Source of the DNA: Gnetum montanum
Taxonomy: Eukaryota; Streptophyta; Gnetopsida; Gnetales; Gnetaceae
Direction of reading: 5' to 3'
Assembly: GCA_015680685.1 (NCBI GenBank)
Contig: MNCI01000967.1
Location: forward strand, 418,458-482,457
Length of the DNA: 64,000 nucleotides
Made by a program: the position numbers and the translations under genes. Below the pieces are notes generated by a model. The model did no database searches. It was not told the DNA's origin and was given only the letters and a program-made list of their open reading frames with translations. The first letter of the stretch is position 1; each line of letters opens with the position of its first letter. Of this stretch, positions 1 to 10,299 are shown one piece after another.

Positions 1-339
1 ATCATGGTGGAAGAAGTGAAGTAGTTGTGCTAACGCAAGTAACGATTATTCTCGTAGCTGCTTCCTAACCCATCATGGGCTCGGTGATGTGTACGGCTCA
101 GGGGCCTTGTTATGATGCTCTTTTATGTCATCATCTACTACTTGAAAGGGCAGCTCAACCCATGTTGCTTCCTCGTTTGAACCGGTTTCAACTTGTTTAG
201 GTGTTTCAGTTTGAACAGGGGTTCGGTCTTCAAATATTTTGACCTTTGACCCTTGCTCCATTCCTACATTATTTATGGCTTGGGGAGCCACTTCATCACC
301 ATGAATTATCACTTCCCCTCTTGCATAGGGTAAGTGAAT

Positions 340-600
340 CTCCTAATGTATTGGAGAGGAAACAACCCTCAATTGGGCCAACCACGATCTCCCTAGGATC
401 AGGTTGAACCCAGGCATTTCTTCTATGACTATGAATATTGTGCTTATGGGGAACTGGTCCCCTACGACAAAGTTGATATGCATAGTTCCTTTTACTAGCA
501 CACGCACCCCATTAAACGATTTCAAGCAGGATGTCGTTGTGGGATTAATTTGATCTACCAAGACCAATTTGTCCACTATGGGCAAAGGGATGACATTAGT
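340..600 (-). pseudogene. Ty3 aspartic protease remnant
   Basis: A minus-strand frame of about 80 residues ends in LILGRSWLAQL, which matches the conserved C-terminal block of retroviral-type pepsin-like proteases in plant Ty3 elements (I-L-G-R-x-W-L). Upstream the frame has hydrophobic beta-strand-like segments (FVVGDQFPISTIFIVIEEM). The catalytic D-T/S-G triad is not visible in this fragment, so the N-terminal lobe is lost or out of frame. In an intact element this enzyme would process the gag-pol polyprotein inside the virus-like particle. The fragment lies downstream of gag in the transcriptional sense, as expected. Family call is good; function is certainly lost. Confidence 0.7.
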
Positions 601-1589
601 AGCAGCCTCATCATCAACATGTACCCTTCAGATCCTATGTTGTTTGACTCGAATCGTGATGAACATAGGTGTCGTTGTCACCTAACCCTTTTCAGAGTTA
701 TCTTTAATGGAATCATCATGGAATGTTAACTGAGATGGCCATGGTTCCTTGGCTGTAGAGGGAAGCATAACAACGTGAATCACTTCCTCCTCTGCTAACA
801 TATTTTCGTTAATCGATATGGAAGTTAACATGCAAATCATGGCCTCATGATGTGTAGTAGAAGTCATTACCAAGTCATACAGGCTCAAAGTTGTTTTTTT
901 CTATTTCAAAGCCTATTTAACTTGGGTGAGGGTGTTGAACAGATCTTGCCCACCATCTTGCCTCTTACTCTTTTCCTCCTCCATTTGTCCTAGAAAATAG
1001 ATCTCCCAAGGAGGGGGAACTTTAGGTTGAGGGTTTTGCTTTCTTGGATAATATGGTGGCGATTGCTTCTATGCAACATTATCGGTTGTTGATGATGAGG
1101 AGACCACAGGCACTGAGGACAAGGAGGTAGGCTTGGGAGGACCTAAGGTGGTGCGTTCCTTGGCCATCTTATCTGCTGAACGCTCTTCCCATTTTTTTGA
1201 ACTGAGGGTGGGGGGGTGGGGGTTGCAGGGCTATTTTATATGGTTTTCTCTATGTAATGGGGGTAGTTGAATGTTTTGGCACCCTAATGAAAAATGATGC
1301 CTATGGTGTTGGTGTGGGCAGTGGTGTGGGTTTGAGCATGAAAGGTGTAGGGGCAGATGTCTGAGGAGGAACTTTAAGGATGAATGGTTGTTGCAGTGTC
1401 CTTTTTGTTTTTGTTGGTGTTGCCATGCTACATTGAGGCACACACACCACGAATGGTTGCTATGGTGGTTCTGGGTTACTGTCAATGACAATCGTGTTGA
1501 TGATATACCCTGTGTTATTGGCATTGAGGGGGTCCTTGTAAATGTGCATGGATTGGTTTTCAAGGTGGATAGGACTACTCTCATCTAGG

Positions 1590-3033
1590 ACAAGCTTGCC
1601 CTAATTGACAATGCATTGAATGTCATCTTTCAATGCCAGGCAATAATCTATGTCATGACCGCATAGTTGATGGTAATCACAGAACCGTTCCAACCTAAAA
1701 TTCTTAGGAACTTGCGACTCATTGGGTGTGGCCAAGGAGGGGTCCCTAAGAAGTTTTCAATATGGCTTATGACGCTATGACGCTTAATCGCTTCCTCCGA
1801 CATCTGCTTCTACTAAATATATCTAGCCCCTAACAATTGCTTTAGGAGTTGTGAAGGCTTAACGGGTAAAGAAGTGTACTTGGAGGGATCATTGTGCTCA
1901 AAGTTGGGTTTAGGCTAGGTTGATGTCTCTAGTGCTAATGTTGAAGGCTAACTGGTGTTGCTTGAGCCAAATGTTGTTGTTGTGGCTACCTTTTTATTGT
2001 TACTATTATTGGGTTTGGCCTTGTTTGCCACAACGGCCACCGTGGCTATTGCGGCCGTGCCCTTATCCTTGTCTTTTTTGATATATGTGTTTTTGTATGC
2101 AACATAGGCCAGGTCTTTACTAGCTTTGACCACATCTTAGATGCTCTTCGTCTGAGAAAAGGCTTGACTAAGGGAGCATGGGGCTAGGTAGTATAGTTTT
2201 GACTTAATAAAGTCATGTACTACCCCCTTGAAGATAGTCAACAAATGGGCCTTCACGATAGGCTCGTGGATCTCATTCAAGGTGGTGCTCCACTACTGTA
2301 TGAACCTTTGCATAGATTCCAGCAAGTCTTGCTTGATGCTCATCAACTGACCTAGTGTGACCTCTAGTTTCATGTTATACTTGAAATGGGTCATGAACTG
2401 AGTTAGTAGCTGCTCTAGAGTTGAGATGGAGGCACATGGGAGCGCGCAGTACCAGTCTAGAGCCTTGCCCATCAAAGACATGGATAATAGTGTGTGGCCA
2501 CTATTGCAACAACAAAGATTCATATCTAAACGTAACTAAATGTACATTGGGATTGCCCTTCCTATTGTATTTTGTGAATTGGGGGAGTGACATCCTAGGG
2601 GGTAATGTGAGCATGGGGACGGTCGGGCTAATGGGGTCATCATGGTAAAAATCCATGACCTACACCATGTCAGAACTGGTAGCTTTGAGACGTTTAATCT
2701 CTTCAATGAGGGTTTGGATAAGTTAGAATGCTTGGTCCAGACCCAGTGATGTTGCAGAAAACTGCTGAGTTGCATGAACAACTTTCGTATGTGCCAATGG
2801 GGGTTGCAGTGGAAGGGTAATGGCCTGGCCCATGGGGGCACCATTGGTGCCACTCCTACAAATGGTGCTACTTGGACCATCCACCACCCGACGAATGATG
2901 CTATTGGTGGGGTGGCCATTGGTGGAGCTGTGGGGTTAGTAATTTGCATGACTGATGGGGTAGACCACAACCCTGCACTTGGTTGTACCACTTGCAGGAC
3001 TGGGTATGCTTGGTGGTGAATGTAATGTGACAT
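1590..3033 (-). pseudogene. Ty3 gag polyprotein remnant with zinc-knuckle-like C-terminus
   Basis: Between 2,523 and 1,948 on the minus strand is a typical Ty3 gag core: MGKALDWYCALP, then ESMQRFIQ followed by a stop where Trp is expected, and LNEIHEPIVKAHLLTIFKG. This matches the plant Retrotrans_gag pattern (L-x-G-x-A-x-x-W-Y, then E-S-x-x-x-F-I). From about 1,695 to 1,610 is a knuckle-like motif, FCDYHQLCGHDIDYC with LKDDIQ after it, the form seen in Tat and Athila gags. The N-terminal part (3,033 to 2,540) is rich in Pro, Ala and Thr. Gag forms the particle and binds the RNA genome. Several frameshifts and stops mean this copy makes no protein. Plus-strand frames over the same region are shadows. 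Confidence 0.75.
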
Positions 3034-4069
3034 CTGGGAGGATTGCGCAATAGGGAGAGAAGTGGTTGGGGTCCATCACACAGTTGGGGTTGGGCTTGCC
3101 ACTAATGGTGGGATAGGTGTAGATGATGAAATGGGAGTGGGAAGTCCATGTAACTGTGATGTAGGCATGATGTGCACATATGGCAACGTAGCTGTGACTA
3201 GTGCTTAGTATGATGACAAGGCAAAGTGAGGAGAGAGAGTGCCTAGGAATGAAACTGAAGGGGCAGCATGTTGGTGCACTGAGGGTACAGGATGGATGCC
3301 CATAGTTGAAGAAAGTGTAGGCTATGGCAGAGTCATGGTAATCACAAAGGGGGTAGAAGTAAAGAGTGGGTTTGACTAGAAGACTACAGTGGGAGGGATA
3401 ACTGCAGGGTAGGTTTGGCCACCATCCTCAAAATGGGAATCTATGTCTTCTTGTCCATCCTAGAACACCTCATCATAATGGGATGTCATATCTTGCTTCC
3501 TAGACCTACTGGCTCATATCAGCTGGTCCAAGATCCACTGATACGTGTCCATCAGATGGATGTTAACATCAGGGGTAGGGATAAATTCCCTTCCATTTCG
3601 ATGAAGGAACTCAAAGTTATGTTTTTCTTCGAGTTCTTGGTGATCCAAGGGTAGATTTTCCTAGATCTTTGCACAAATGAAGTCATAGCACTCTTCTTCT
3701 TGTGCCAAGCACTTAGGTGAGACGTGTTGGAGCCTAAGAGACTAATGTGGCACTAGCACTAGGCTAGGTGATCGCTCAGCACCTATGGTGTTTTGAGCCG
3801 AGAAAGGGACCTCAAGGTTCAAGGTGGGAATGGCAATGGTTGTGGGAATCATTTTGTATGATTAAAAGGAAATCACAAATGAGAAACATAGAAACCAATA
3901 AGCGATTGGAGGCTTTTCTTCCTACTGGGTCTTAAAGGAATCGTCGTTGTAACTAGTCTGCACCACACGATGCATAGACAACCGCAAGGGTGTCACGTCT
4001 ACCCTAGTAGGTGACAGGGTACAGACAATGTGTAGGATTACCCATAAGATGTAGAAAGGGCACCAAAAT

Positions 4070-4090
4070 GCCCTCCTTCCAGTGCCAAAA
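4070..4090 (-). other. Primer-binding site, minus-strand Tat-like element
   Basis: On the minus strand the sequence is TTTTGGCACTGGAAGGAGGG plus C. It is nearly the same as the PBS of the long-LTR element at 30,728-30,747 (TTTTGGTGCTAGAAGGAGGG), so the two elements use the same primer tRNA class. TGG at the 5' end is complementary to the tRNA CCA tail. I do not assign the tRNA. Confidence 0.7.
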
Positions 4091-4704
4091 ACTATAGTGA
4101 TCAAAAACATTAGTGGCTAGAACACTGAGAGGTTTCCAAGCATACAGTTTAACCCTGAATCCACATGAGGGCCATGGTGGAGAGAAATGGAAATGAGATG
4201 CCCTGAATGATCTAGTCGATCAGACAAGGACTAAATCGATGTAAGTTAACCTTTAGTAAACATTTGGTTTTAGAAACGAGGTATGCCAGTGAAGCAATAA
4301 TTAACCAACATAAAACAATGGAAAATGATGGGAAATATGACAATAATGAACAAAGGATGAAGTAGATTTGGGTGAGAAATTGCACTACCCCAAGATTAAA
4401 GATCTGATCTTTGTTTTGCTGGAATATGTACAACTGATTATGTAATACTGGTGAAGCATAGCTTACACAAAGTAGTATGGTCATAGGTTCACGAGCTATA
4501 GTCAGTAACTTGCTACTCCAGATTCTTTTGTTTGCCAATCCACTAGCCAAGGTGCCAAAATGATAAGCCTCCAAAAGGATGTCTGAAACCAATCCAAAAG
4601 CTCAAAGCCAACCAGGATGTTTAAAATGCCAACTATGCTCTCCAAAAGCTAACTCAAAAGCCAACCACACAAAAAGCCAACCCTTTAAGCATTGTTCACT
4701 GGGG

Positions 4705-4712
4705 TATTTATA
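4705..4712 (-). promoter_or_regulatory. TATA box in LTR
   Basis: Minus-strand CCTATAAATACCCC, a near-consensus plant TATA box, about 615 bp upstream of the PBS in the transcription sense. This fits a U3 core promoter. Confidence 0.6.
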
Positions 4713-5139
4713 GGGCTAGGAGTAGGAGAAAAATGTGGTCTGGATGCCACACATCCTGGGCCCCACAAGGTGCAAACATGAATATGCTATGTAAACATGT
4801 GATGTTGGATGTGAACCTTGTTACACTATGACCATACTGCTGAAACTGCATGTGCCAAAATCCAGAAAGCATGCCAACAATGAAAGAAAAATTGAGCCCA
4901 TGCTCCAGGACTACATCTTTCCTACTCTTGTGAGTAGGGTTAAGCATAGGAACAAATTTGGGGATTGACCAAGGGGATGCAAAATGAGGCAAACTTGCCG
5001 ATTTTATCTATCGAAGAGGTACGAGGATGAGAATAATCATTGCCAACAAGTTATGGAGCTAATTGAAAACATTTTAAATGCCTCCATGCAAGTGTTGTAT
5101 TACTTATGTTGTCCAGCATGTTGGCGTAGCATAAGTAAT

Positions 5140-5760
5140 TGGACACTACTCTATGCTATGTTACATAGCATAGCATAGTGTAGTCGACGGTATCAAAAAG
5201 AGTCTTGCCTAGAAGCTGAGAGCATCTATCTGAGGCTTGGTCAGGCAAACAACTGCAACTTTGTCTTCCATGTTAGGAAGCCTTTGAACTTGCTAAGTTG
5301 ATCCTTGGGGGCATTCTGTTGTTTTGCATCCTTACTATGCATGGCGTAGCAGCCAATGTGACATGCACCTTTGTTTAATTTGCAATGTTTTACCAGGAAA
5401 CTTTGCTTAAGGCCAAGGGGCTAAGTGGGATAGGTAGTTTTAGAGGTCGAAGTATTGCCAAGTGCATTCCTCTTGCTAGAGCCATTTGGTAGAGGGGCCT
5501 TTGTGCATTCTATCATTGCTATGTTGTGCTACACTGCATAGCATAGCATAGTGTAGCACCCTGTGTTGGATGAATCCCAACTTGTTTTGTAACCATTTTT
5601 TCATAAGATGTTTATTATGTCCTGGTGTGTTGGCAGAGCAAGCTTGCTTGATGGTTGCAACATGGACAAATGCTTTGGAAGAATGACTTATTATCAACTT
5701 GCATCTTGGATGCTTGATTGGTCTCTTCAAGGCTTGCTACACTGTGCAGCATAGCAAATT
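5140..5760. repeat. Cluster of short palindromic TAGCATAG repeats
   Basis: CTATGCTATGTTACATAGCA followed by TAGCATAGTG (5,150-5,183) recurs in altered form at about 5,514-5,560 (GCTATGTTGTGCTACACTGC then ATAGCATAGCATAGTGTAGC), and more weakly at 5,330-5,350 and 5,733-5,755. Each copy can fold on itself. The cluster lies in the presumed U3 of the neighbouring LTR. Function unknown. Confidence 0.6.
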
Positions 5761-6299
5761 TCTCCGCTAGAAAACTTGTCAAACTGTTTAACTCATCTTG
5801 AACACTTTTGAAAACTCCTAGCATGGTCCCTGGGTAGATTGTTAGCTAGGTCAATTATCCAATTGGGTAGGCTGGAGACTCTAGCAGGCCTATTAGCTAT
5901 GGAGATAGAAAACTTGCCAGACTGTACAATCTATCCTTAGTGCCTACACTATTCTGACGGCCCATTATGATGCTGCACTTGTGGAAATCCTTTGGCAAAA
6001 TTCCATGACTTTGTTGAAGCATCAGGGTCCTAAAATTTTATGGTGTTTCACCTTAGATTGTCTTTCTCAAAGGTCCTTGGGATCGAGGGTTAAAGCTATT
6101 CAACCTAGGATTTTTGGTTTTCTAGTAACCAAATTTTCCAATAGCTACAAGTCCAACATTAGTTATTGGTGTGGCCTTTTCTTTTGTACAAGTTGTATTA
6201 TGGTACCGAGTCTTAACCCTATCTTTTTCTTCTAAATTGATTCCATTTTCCTCTTCATCTAAATTAACCTATTTTTCTTTTTTTTGTATTTACACTACC

Positions 6300-7025
6300 A
6301 TTTTGATCTCTATTCTAATAATTGAATCTTCTTTTTTTCTCTAAATCTTCCCTGCATACCTCTTTTTCCTTGGTTACTTATGTAGGCTTGATCATCTTCA
6401 CTAAATTGTTTGTAACTCTTCATAATTTTTAGGGTCCTAACTTGAACAACTAATTTATTGATACTAAGCATGTTGAAGTCTTTTGAAAGAGTAATGTTTT
6501 TCATCATATTTTTAAATCATGGATCTATGTAGAGACCTTAAATAATTCTCTAAACTTTTTTTCTTGTTAGTATATCCATAGCCATATTCATCTATTTTTT
6601 GTAAGCTATCATACATTCTAACAAAGAAGTCTTTGATACTTTCATTTCTAATTTCTAAGGTATTGAAATTTTTTTTTGTAGATTACTTGCTACATTTATT
6701 AATTTTTTAATATTTCTTTGTATTATAATTCAAGATTATTCCATACATCTTTGGCAATAGTATGAAGACTATATTTTCCAGAAATAACTTATGAGACACT
6801 AGCCAATAATATCATGAAAGCTAAATTGTTATTCTTCTTTGTTTCATATTCTTTGATTTCTGATTTGGTGAAATCTTCAAAATTATGGATGAACTTGAAA
6901 CCTATTTTAACTATTTTTCAACAATCATTATGTTCAATAAGACATTTCATCATCCTTGTCCATAGGTTGAAATCATAAGAATCATCAAAGATGATGGAGC
7001 ATATATCTATGTTTTTTGCATGCAT
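6300..7025 (-). pseudogene. Ty1/copia gag remnant
   Basis: On the minus strand an ATG at 7,025 opens a frame that follows the copia gag (UBN2-type) pattern: after the start comes LWTRMMKCLIEH (the W-x-x-x-M-x-x-x-L block), then a stretch corresponding to the 'A-W-x-x-L' region, and near 6,500-6,310 a segment with LSINKLVVQVRTLKIMK and a basic tail. Several stops occur where Gln or Trp would be expected. In an intact element gag would form the particle. It directly follows the PBS at 7,046-7,057, which supports the start. The zinc knuckle and pol are not recognisable to the left; 5,940-6,300 shows nothing I can identify. Confidence 0.6.
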
Positions 7026-7045
7026 TTTTTGTAGGTGAACTTGAT

Positions 7046-7057
7046 GTTTTGATACCA
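7046..7057 (-). other. Primer-binding site (initiator Met tRNA type), copia
   Basis: Minus-strand TGGTATCAAAAC resembles the TGGTATCAGAGC site complementary to the 3' end of plant initiator tRNA-Met that most copia elements use. It lies 20 bases before the gag ATG on the minus strand and 2 bases after the presumed LTR end. Confidence 0.7.
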
Positions 7058-7059
7058 AT

Positions 7060-7858
7060 TGAAAGAATTTCAAATAGCAAAAAAAATTTATTGGTTAACT
7101 CGAATTCACAAATAATTAGCTAATAAAATTTATATTCTTGAAAGGATTAGGAAATTTTATATTATTTAAGAAAAATAAGCACTACAAAAGATATCTAGAG
7201 GCTAAGGTTATATTATATTCTTTCCAAAATATCAAAAATTGTTGCAATTTTGAGAGATGATAACTTGAATATTATTAAGTTTCTAATGCTAAAACTTTAA
7301 CTACATCTTTTCACTAATATTAGCTTTTTAATAAATTTGAGATCACATCAAATAATTATGAGATGAGGAAGAAATAATCTAATAATTTACTATCATTCAT
7401 TCTAGTAAAATTTCAAAACTTAGAAAATCTGCCAAATTACATAGCAAATTTCTACCAAAACAAAATAGATATCGAGACAAAATTTTAGCTACACATAGTT
7501 ATCTATTCTAAATTTCAAATAAATCTAGAATAATATAAAAATATTTTGAAATTATTAAGATGTGATTGAAATAGTAAAGAACCCAAATTTTGACTATTCA
7601 AGTTTCAATTTTGAGTAAATAATAATGAATGATGTTGATGAATTAACTATGAAATAGTGAAATTATTGCTGAAATTATGATAATGATGACATCATCCAAA
7701 TTTCCAAGAGATTCCTTGGATATATATGTGACAAGTGGTAGAAAGATTTAAAAAATAATACAATTTAGTTCCAGTGACTTAATAATCCTAAAAATTATAT
7801 AGATATATATGGATTAGGCCAAAATAACATTACAACTATCCATCAATCCAAAAATTTC
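7060..7858 (-). repeat. Probable copia 5' LTR, very AT-rich, outer end not found
   Basis: The LTR should begin at TGAAAGAATT on the plus strand, right beside the copia PBS. The following ~800 bp are very AT-rich and carry no coding similarity. No second copy and no matching target duplication were found, so the right limit is set only by the start of integrase sequence at 7,859. The neighbouring Athila-like element is cut at about that point. Confidence 0.4.
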
Positions 7859-8360
7859 TTATATTTTATCAAAATAAAATCTTATTATAAAATATAAAAA
7901 AGAAGAATAATATTGTCTTATACCTTCAAAAACCAATAGTTTCCATTTTATTTTATGTGTCCATATTACCTTTGATGGTTTTCCAACATAATTTATTTTA
8001 TGAACATTAATTAATTTAGTGAGAATTTTGTTAATTTCATGATTTGAGACTCTTGTTTGCATATTAGTCTCTAGATGATATGTTGTTCCCATCCTATGTT
8101 TAATCCCATATTTGTTTAATAAATTTTGAAATAATTGCCCTATAAAATGTGTTCTTTGGTTAGAAATCAATACATTAGAGGTACTATATCAATGTATAAT
8201 ATCTTTTGAGAAGAGGTTTGCTATTGTTTTTGATGAAAAATATGTTACATCTTTAGATTTTATCCATTTGTTTAGGTAAGAGCTTACCACTATAATATAT
8301 TCTTTTCCTAAGCTCCTTGAATTGATTGGTCCTATAAAGTCAACCCCTCATAATTCAAAC
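7859..8360 (-). pseudogene. Ty3 integrase core remnant
   Basis: The minus-strand frame at 8,170-7,859 begins MISNQRTHFIG, equivalent to the D-x-G-T-H-F block around the second catalytic Asp of rve integrases; here Asp is replaced by Asn. It continues LLNKYGIKHRMGTTYHLETN and SNHEINKILTK, equivalent to the Y-H-P-Q-T-N-G-Q-x-E block with the catalytic Glu region altered (TRVSNHE). Further upstream (to about 8,360) is the degenerate N-terminal half of the core. Intact integrase would insert the cDNA into chromosomes. Missing catalytic residues and stops show it is inactive. Confidence 0.8.
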
Positions 8361-8742
8361 AGTTCAATGACTTGGATCTATTGTTGGGGCATTTTTAGTG
8401 GTTCATTAGTCAATCATTCATCTAGCAAGAATAAAAATGGTTTATGTAGTTATAATAATCTTTATATAGACTAGGAAAATAATACCCAATGGTGATGAAT
8501 TTTATGATAGTTCATCATTTACCATAACAACCTCCTCCCTTAGTTTTTTGAGATACTTGCATTATTTCTTTTCTACCAAATTCAAGTATACATCATACTA
8601 GAACATTATTCTTACAATGTTTAGAAACCATTCCCTTATGAACTATGAAACTTTGAGAATTTTGTAGAAAATATTATTTCTATTTGTAGGTTAAGTTATT
8701 GGGAATAATCTATTTTTCTAGAAATTATTATATAGGTGTATA

Positions 8743-8946
8743 TCATGGTTGGTTTGAGAGTTGAAACAGCTGCTCATCTAGAAAGTCTTCTTTAATAGAA
8801 TAAGAATCTGCATTTGCTAGAACTTGTAATCTAAATAAATGATTAACAACTACATATTTTGTTCTCTTTTTATCTACTATTTTCAAATCAAGATCTTGCA
8901 AGAGAAGGATCCACCTAATGATTTTGGAATTTTCCTTCTTATTCAT
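8743..8946 (-). pseudogene. Ty3 RNase H C-terminal remnant
   Basis: The 67-residue minus-strand frame contains KIIRWILLLQDLDLKIVDKK and then VVVNHLFRLQ, matching the plant Ty3 motif R-W-x-L-L-L-Q-E-F-D-L-E-I-x-D-K-K-G followed by V-A-D-H-L-S-R-L. The end, DEQLFQL, is the usual Athila-type spacer to integrase (P-D-E-Q-L-F). RNase H removes the RNA strand during reverse transcription. It lies between RT and integrase as expected. Confidence 0.8.
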
Positions 8947-9359
8947 TAAAAATATAATTACATTATGATATGTATGTATATATGCTTCATAACCTAGGAT
9001 GTAGTGCCTAAATCTCTCTCTCTCTCTATGTGTGTGTGTTTCATAATCTAGGACATAGTGGCTAACTGCAAGGAGTTTCTTCTTAGTGACTATGTAGTTA
9101 CTTTGACCTTGATTAATCTACCAATATATGCTATTGCATAGGATCTACCATCTTGATCTTTTTGGTCTAAGACTACTCCCATTGAATGACTTGAATCATT
9201 GATCATAATATAAAAGGGTTTTTGATAATCTAGACCTTGTAAAATTAGTGCCTCTAGGAATTATCTTTTAATGTCTTTAATGGTTCTTCACATTGATGAG
9301 TCCATTAAAGAAACATCCTTTTGTAACAATATAGTTAATGGTGTAGCTATTTTTCTAAA

Positions 9360-10150
9360 ATTAACTATAATTCATCTATAAATCCTACTTGTCCTAAAAT
9401 AGATTTGAGATCCTTTAATTTAGTGGTTTGATCATTTACCCAATGCTTCATACTTTGATCAAATCAGTTTTGATTCCTTGATTGGAATTTTAATGTTCTA
9501 AGAAAATTCCTTCTCAGACCATGAGAACACTTTTATACTAGTTTAGTTTGAATTTTTGTTCCTAACATTTAAAGATTATTTTTTTCTAATTTGGTTAATG
9601 CATCATCGAAGTGAAGATCAAAAGAAGAAAATCATCCATGAATACTTCTATAGGTTTTTCTATCATATCCTAAAAAATACTATAAACTAATCTATGGAAA
9701 GTTATTGAAGCATTACATAGCCCAAAAGGCATTAGTCTATAAGAAAATGTATTGTATTGACATATAGAGGTAATTTTATATTAGTCTTCATGTGCTATAG
9801 CTATTTGATTATATCTACTATACTCATCATCCAAGAAATAGTAGTGTTTGTGTCTAGCTATTCTATCCAAAATTGGATTAGCAAAAGGTAAAGAAAAATC
9901 CAAAATTGGATTAGCAAAAGGTAAAGAAAAATGATCTTTGTATGGGATGGATTTTAATATTTTATAGTCTACAAATACTTTTCATTTATTTCCCTTTCTG
10001 GGTACCACTATTAGTAGGCTCACCCATGAAAAATTTGAGATGGGATACATAAATATGGTTTCTAATAGTTTCTCAGTTTTCTTTCTAATTACTTCCTAGA
10101 TTATAATATTTTCTCTTCTTTATATTTTCTCTAAAGGCCTTATTGTAAGA
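9360..10150 (-). pseudogene. Ty3 reverse transcriptase remnant with in-frame 11-residue duplication
   Basis: Minus-strand fragments in order: WVSLLIVVPRKGNK then a stop then KVFVDYKIL near 10,020-9,965 (the S-x-W-V-S-P-x-x-V-V-P-K-K-G-x-K-W-R-x-x-x-D-Y block), FSLPFANPILD near 9,932-9,867 present twice, and IEVFMDDF near 9,645-9,620, the catalytic Y/F-x-D-D box with both aspartates kept. Frames are interrupted repeatedly. Only Ty3 RTs of plants show this spacing of KKG, FPLPF and FMDD. The duplication at 9,867-9,932 is exact and keeps the frame. Confidence 0.85.
9867..9932. repeat. Exact 33-bp tandem duplication inside RT
   Basis: The unit CCAAAATTGGATTAGCAAAA plus 13 further bases occurs twice head to tail (9,867-9,899 and 9,900-9,932) without a mismatch. 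On the minus strand it encodes the FPLPF-region peptide twice. Confidence 0.95.
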
Positions 10151-10299
10151 TCTGTATATATCCTATTCTAAAAAATTTATGATGGAATACCTTTAATATT
10201 CTTATAAGTCAATGTGAAAGCATTTTTATGTTTTATTAATATTCTTTTTAACTTTCTTTTTTGAGAGTGGATAAGAGTAGAATTTATGATAATTGGTCT

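Larger units (their letters stand above)
1..4069 (-). mobile_element. Tat-like Ty3 retrotransposon, internal region (5' part)
   Basis: Reading on the minus strand from the PBS at 4,070-4,090 there is a gag-like region (about 3,030 down to 1,590) followed by an aspartic-protease-like stretch (about 600 down to 340). That is the gag-PR order of Ty3 elements; RT, RNase H and integrase would lie beyond position 1 and are not in the window. All frames are broken by stops and shifts, so the copy is dead. The assignment to a Tat-like lineage rests on the gag and knuckle style and the PBS class, and is an inference. The stretch 620-1,590 holds only low-similarity linker sequence. Confidence 0.75.
4093..5940 (-). 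repeat. Probable 5' LTR (U3-R-U5) of the minus-strand Tat-like element
   Basis: The sequence just right of the PBS should be the U5 end of the 5' LTR. It starts TATAGTGATC on the plus strand, consistent with a decayed TG..CA terminus. A clear minus-strand TATA box lies at 4,705-4,712. I could not find the U3 terminus or a second LTR copy, so the right boundary is a guess bounded by the copia remnants that begin near 6.3 kb. The part from 5,140 to 5,760 holds a cluster of TAGCATAG-type palindromic repeats. Confidence 0.45.

Noticed and set aside
2774-3019. Gly-rich 81-codon plus-strand frame
   Set aside because: It is the shadow of the Pro/Ala/Thr-rich gag N-terminus on the minus strand.
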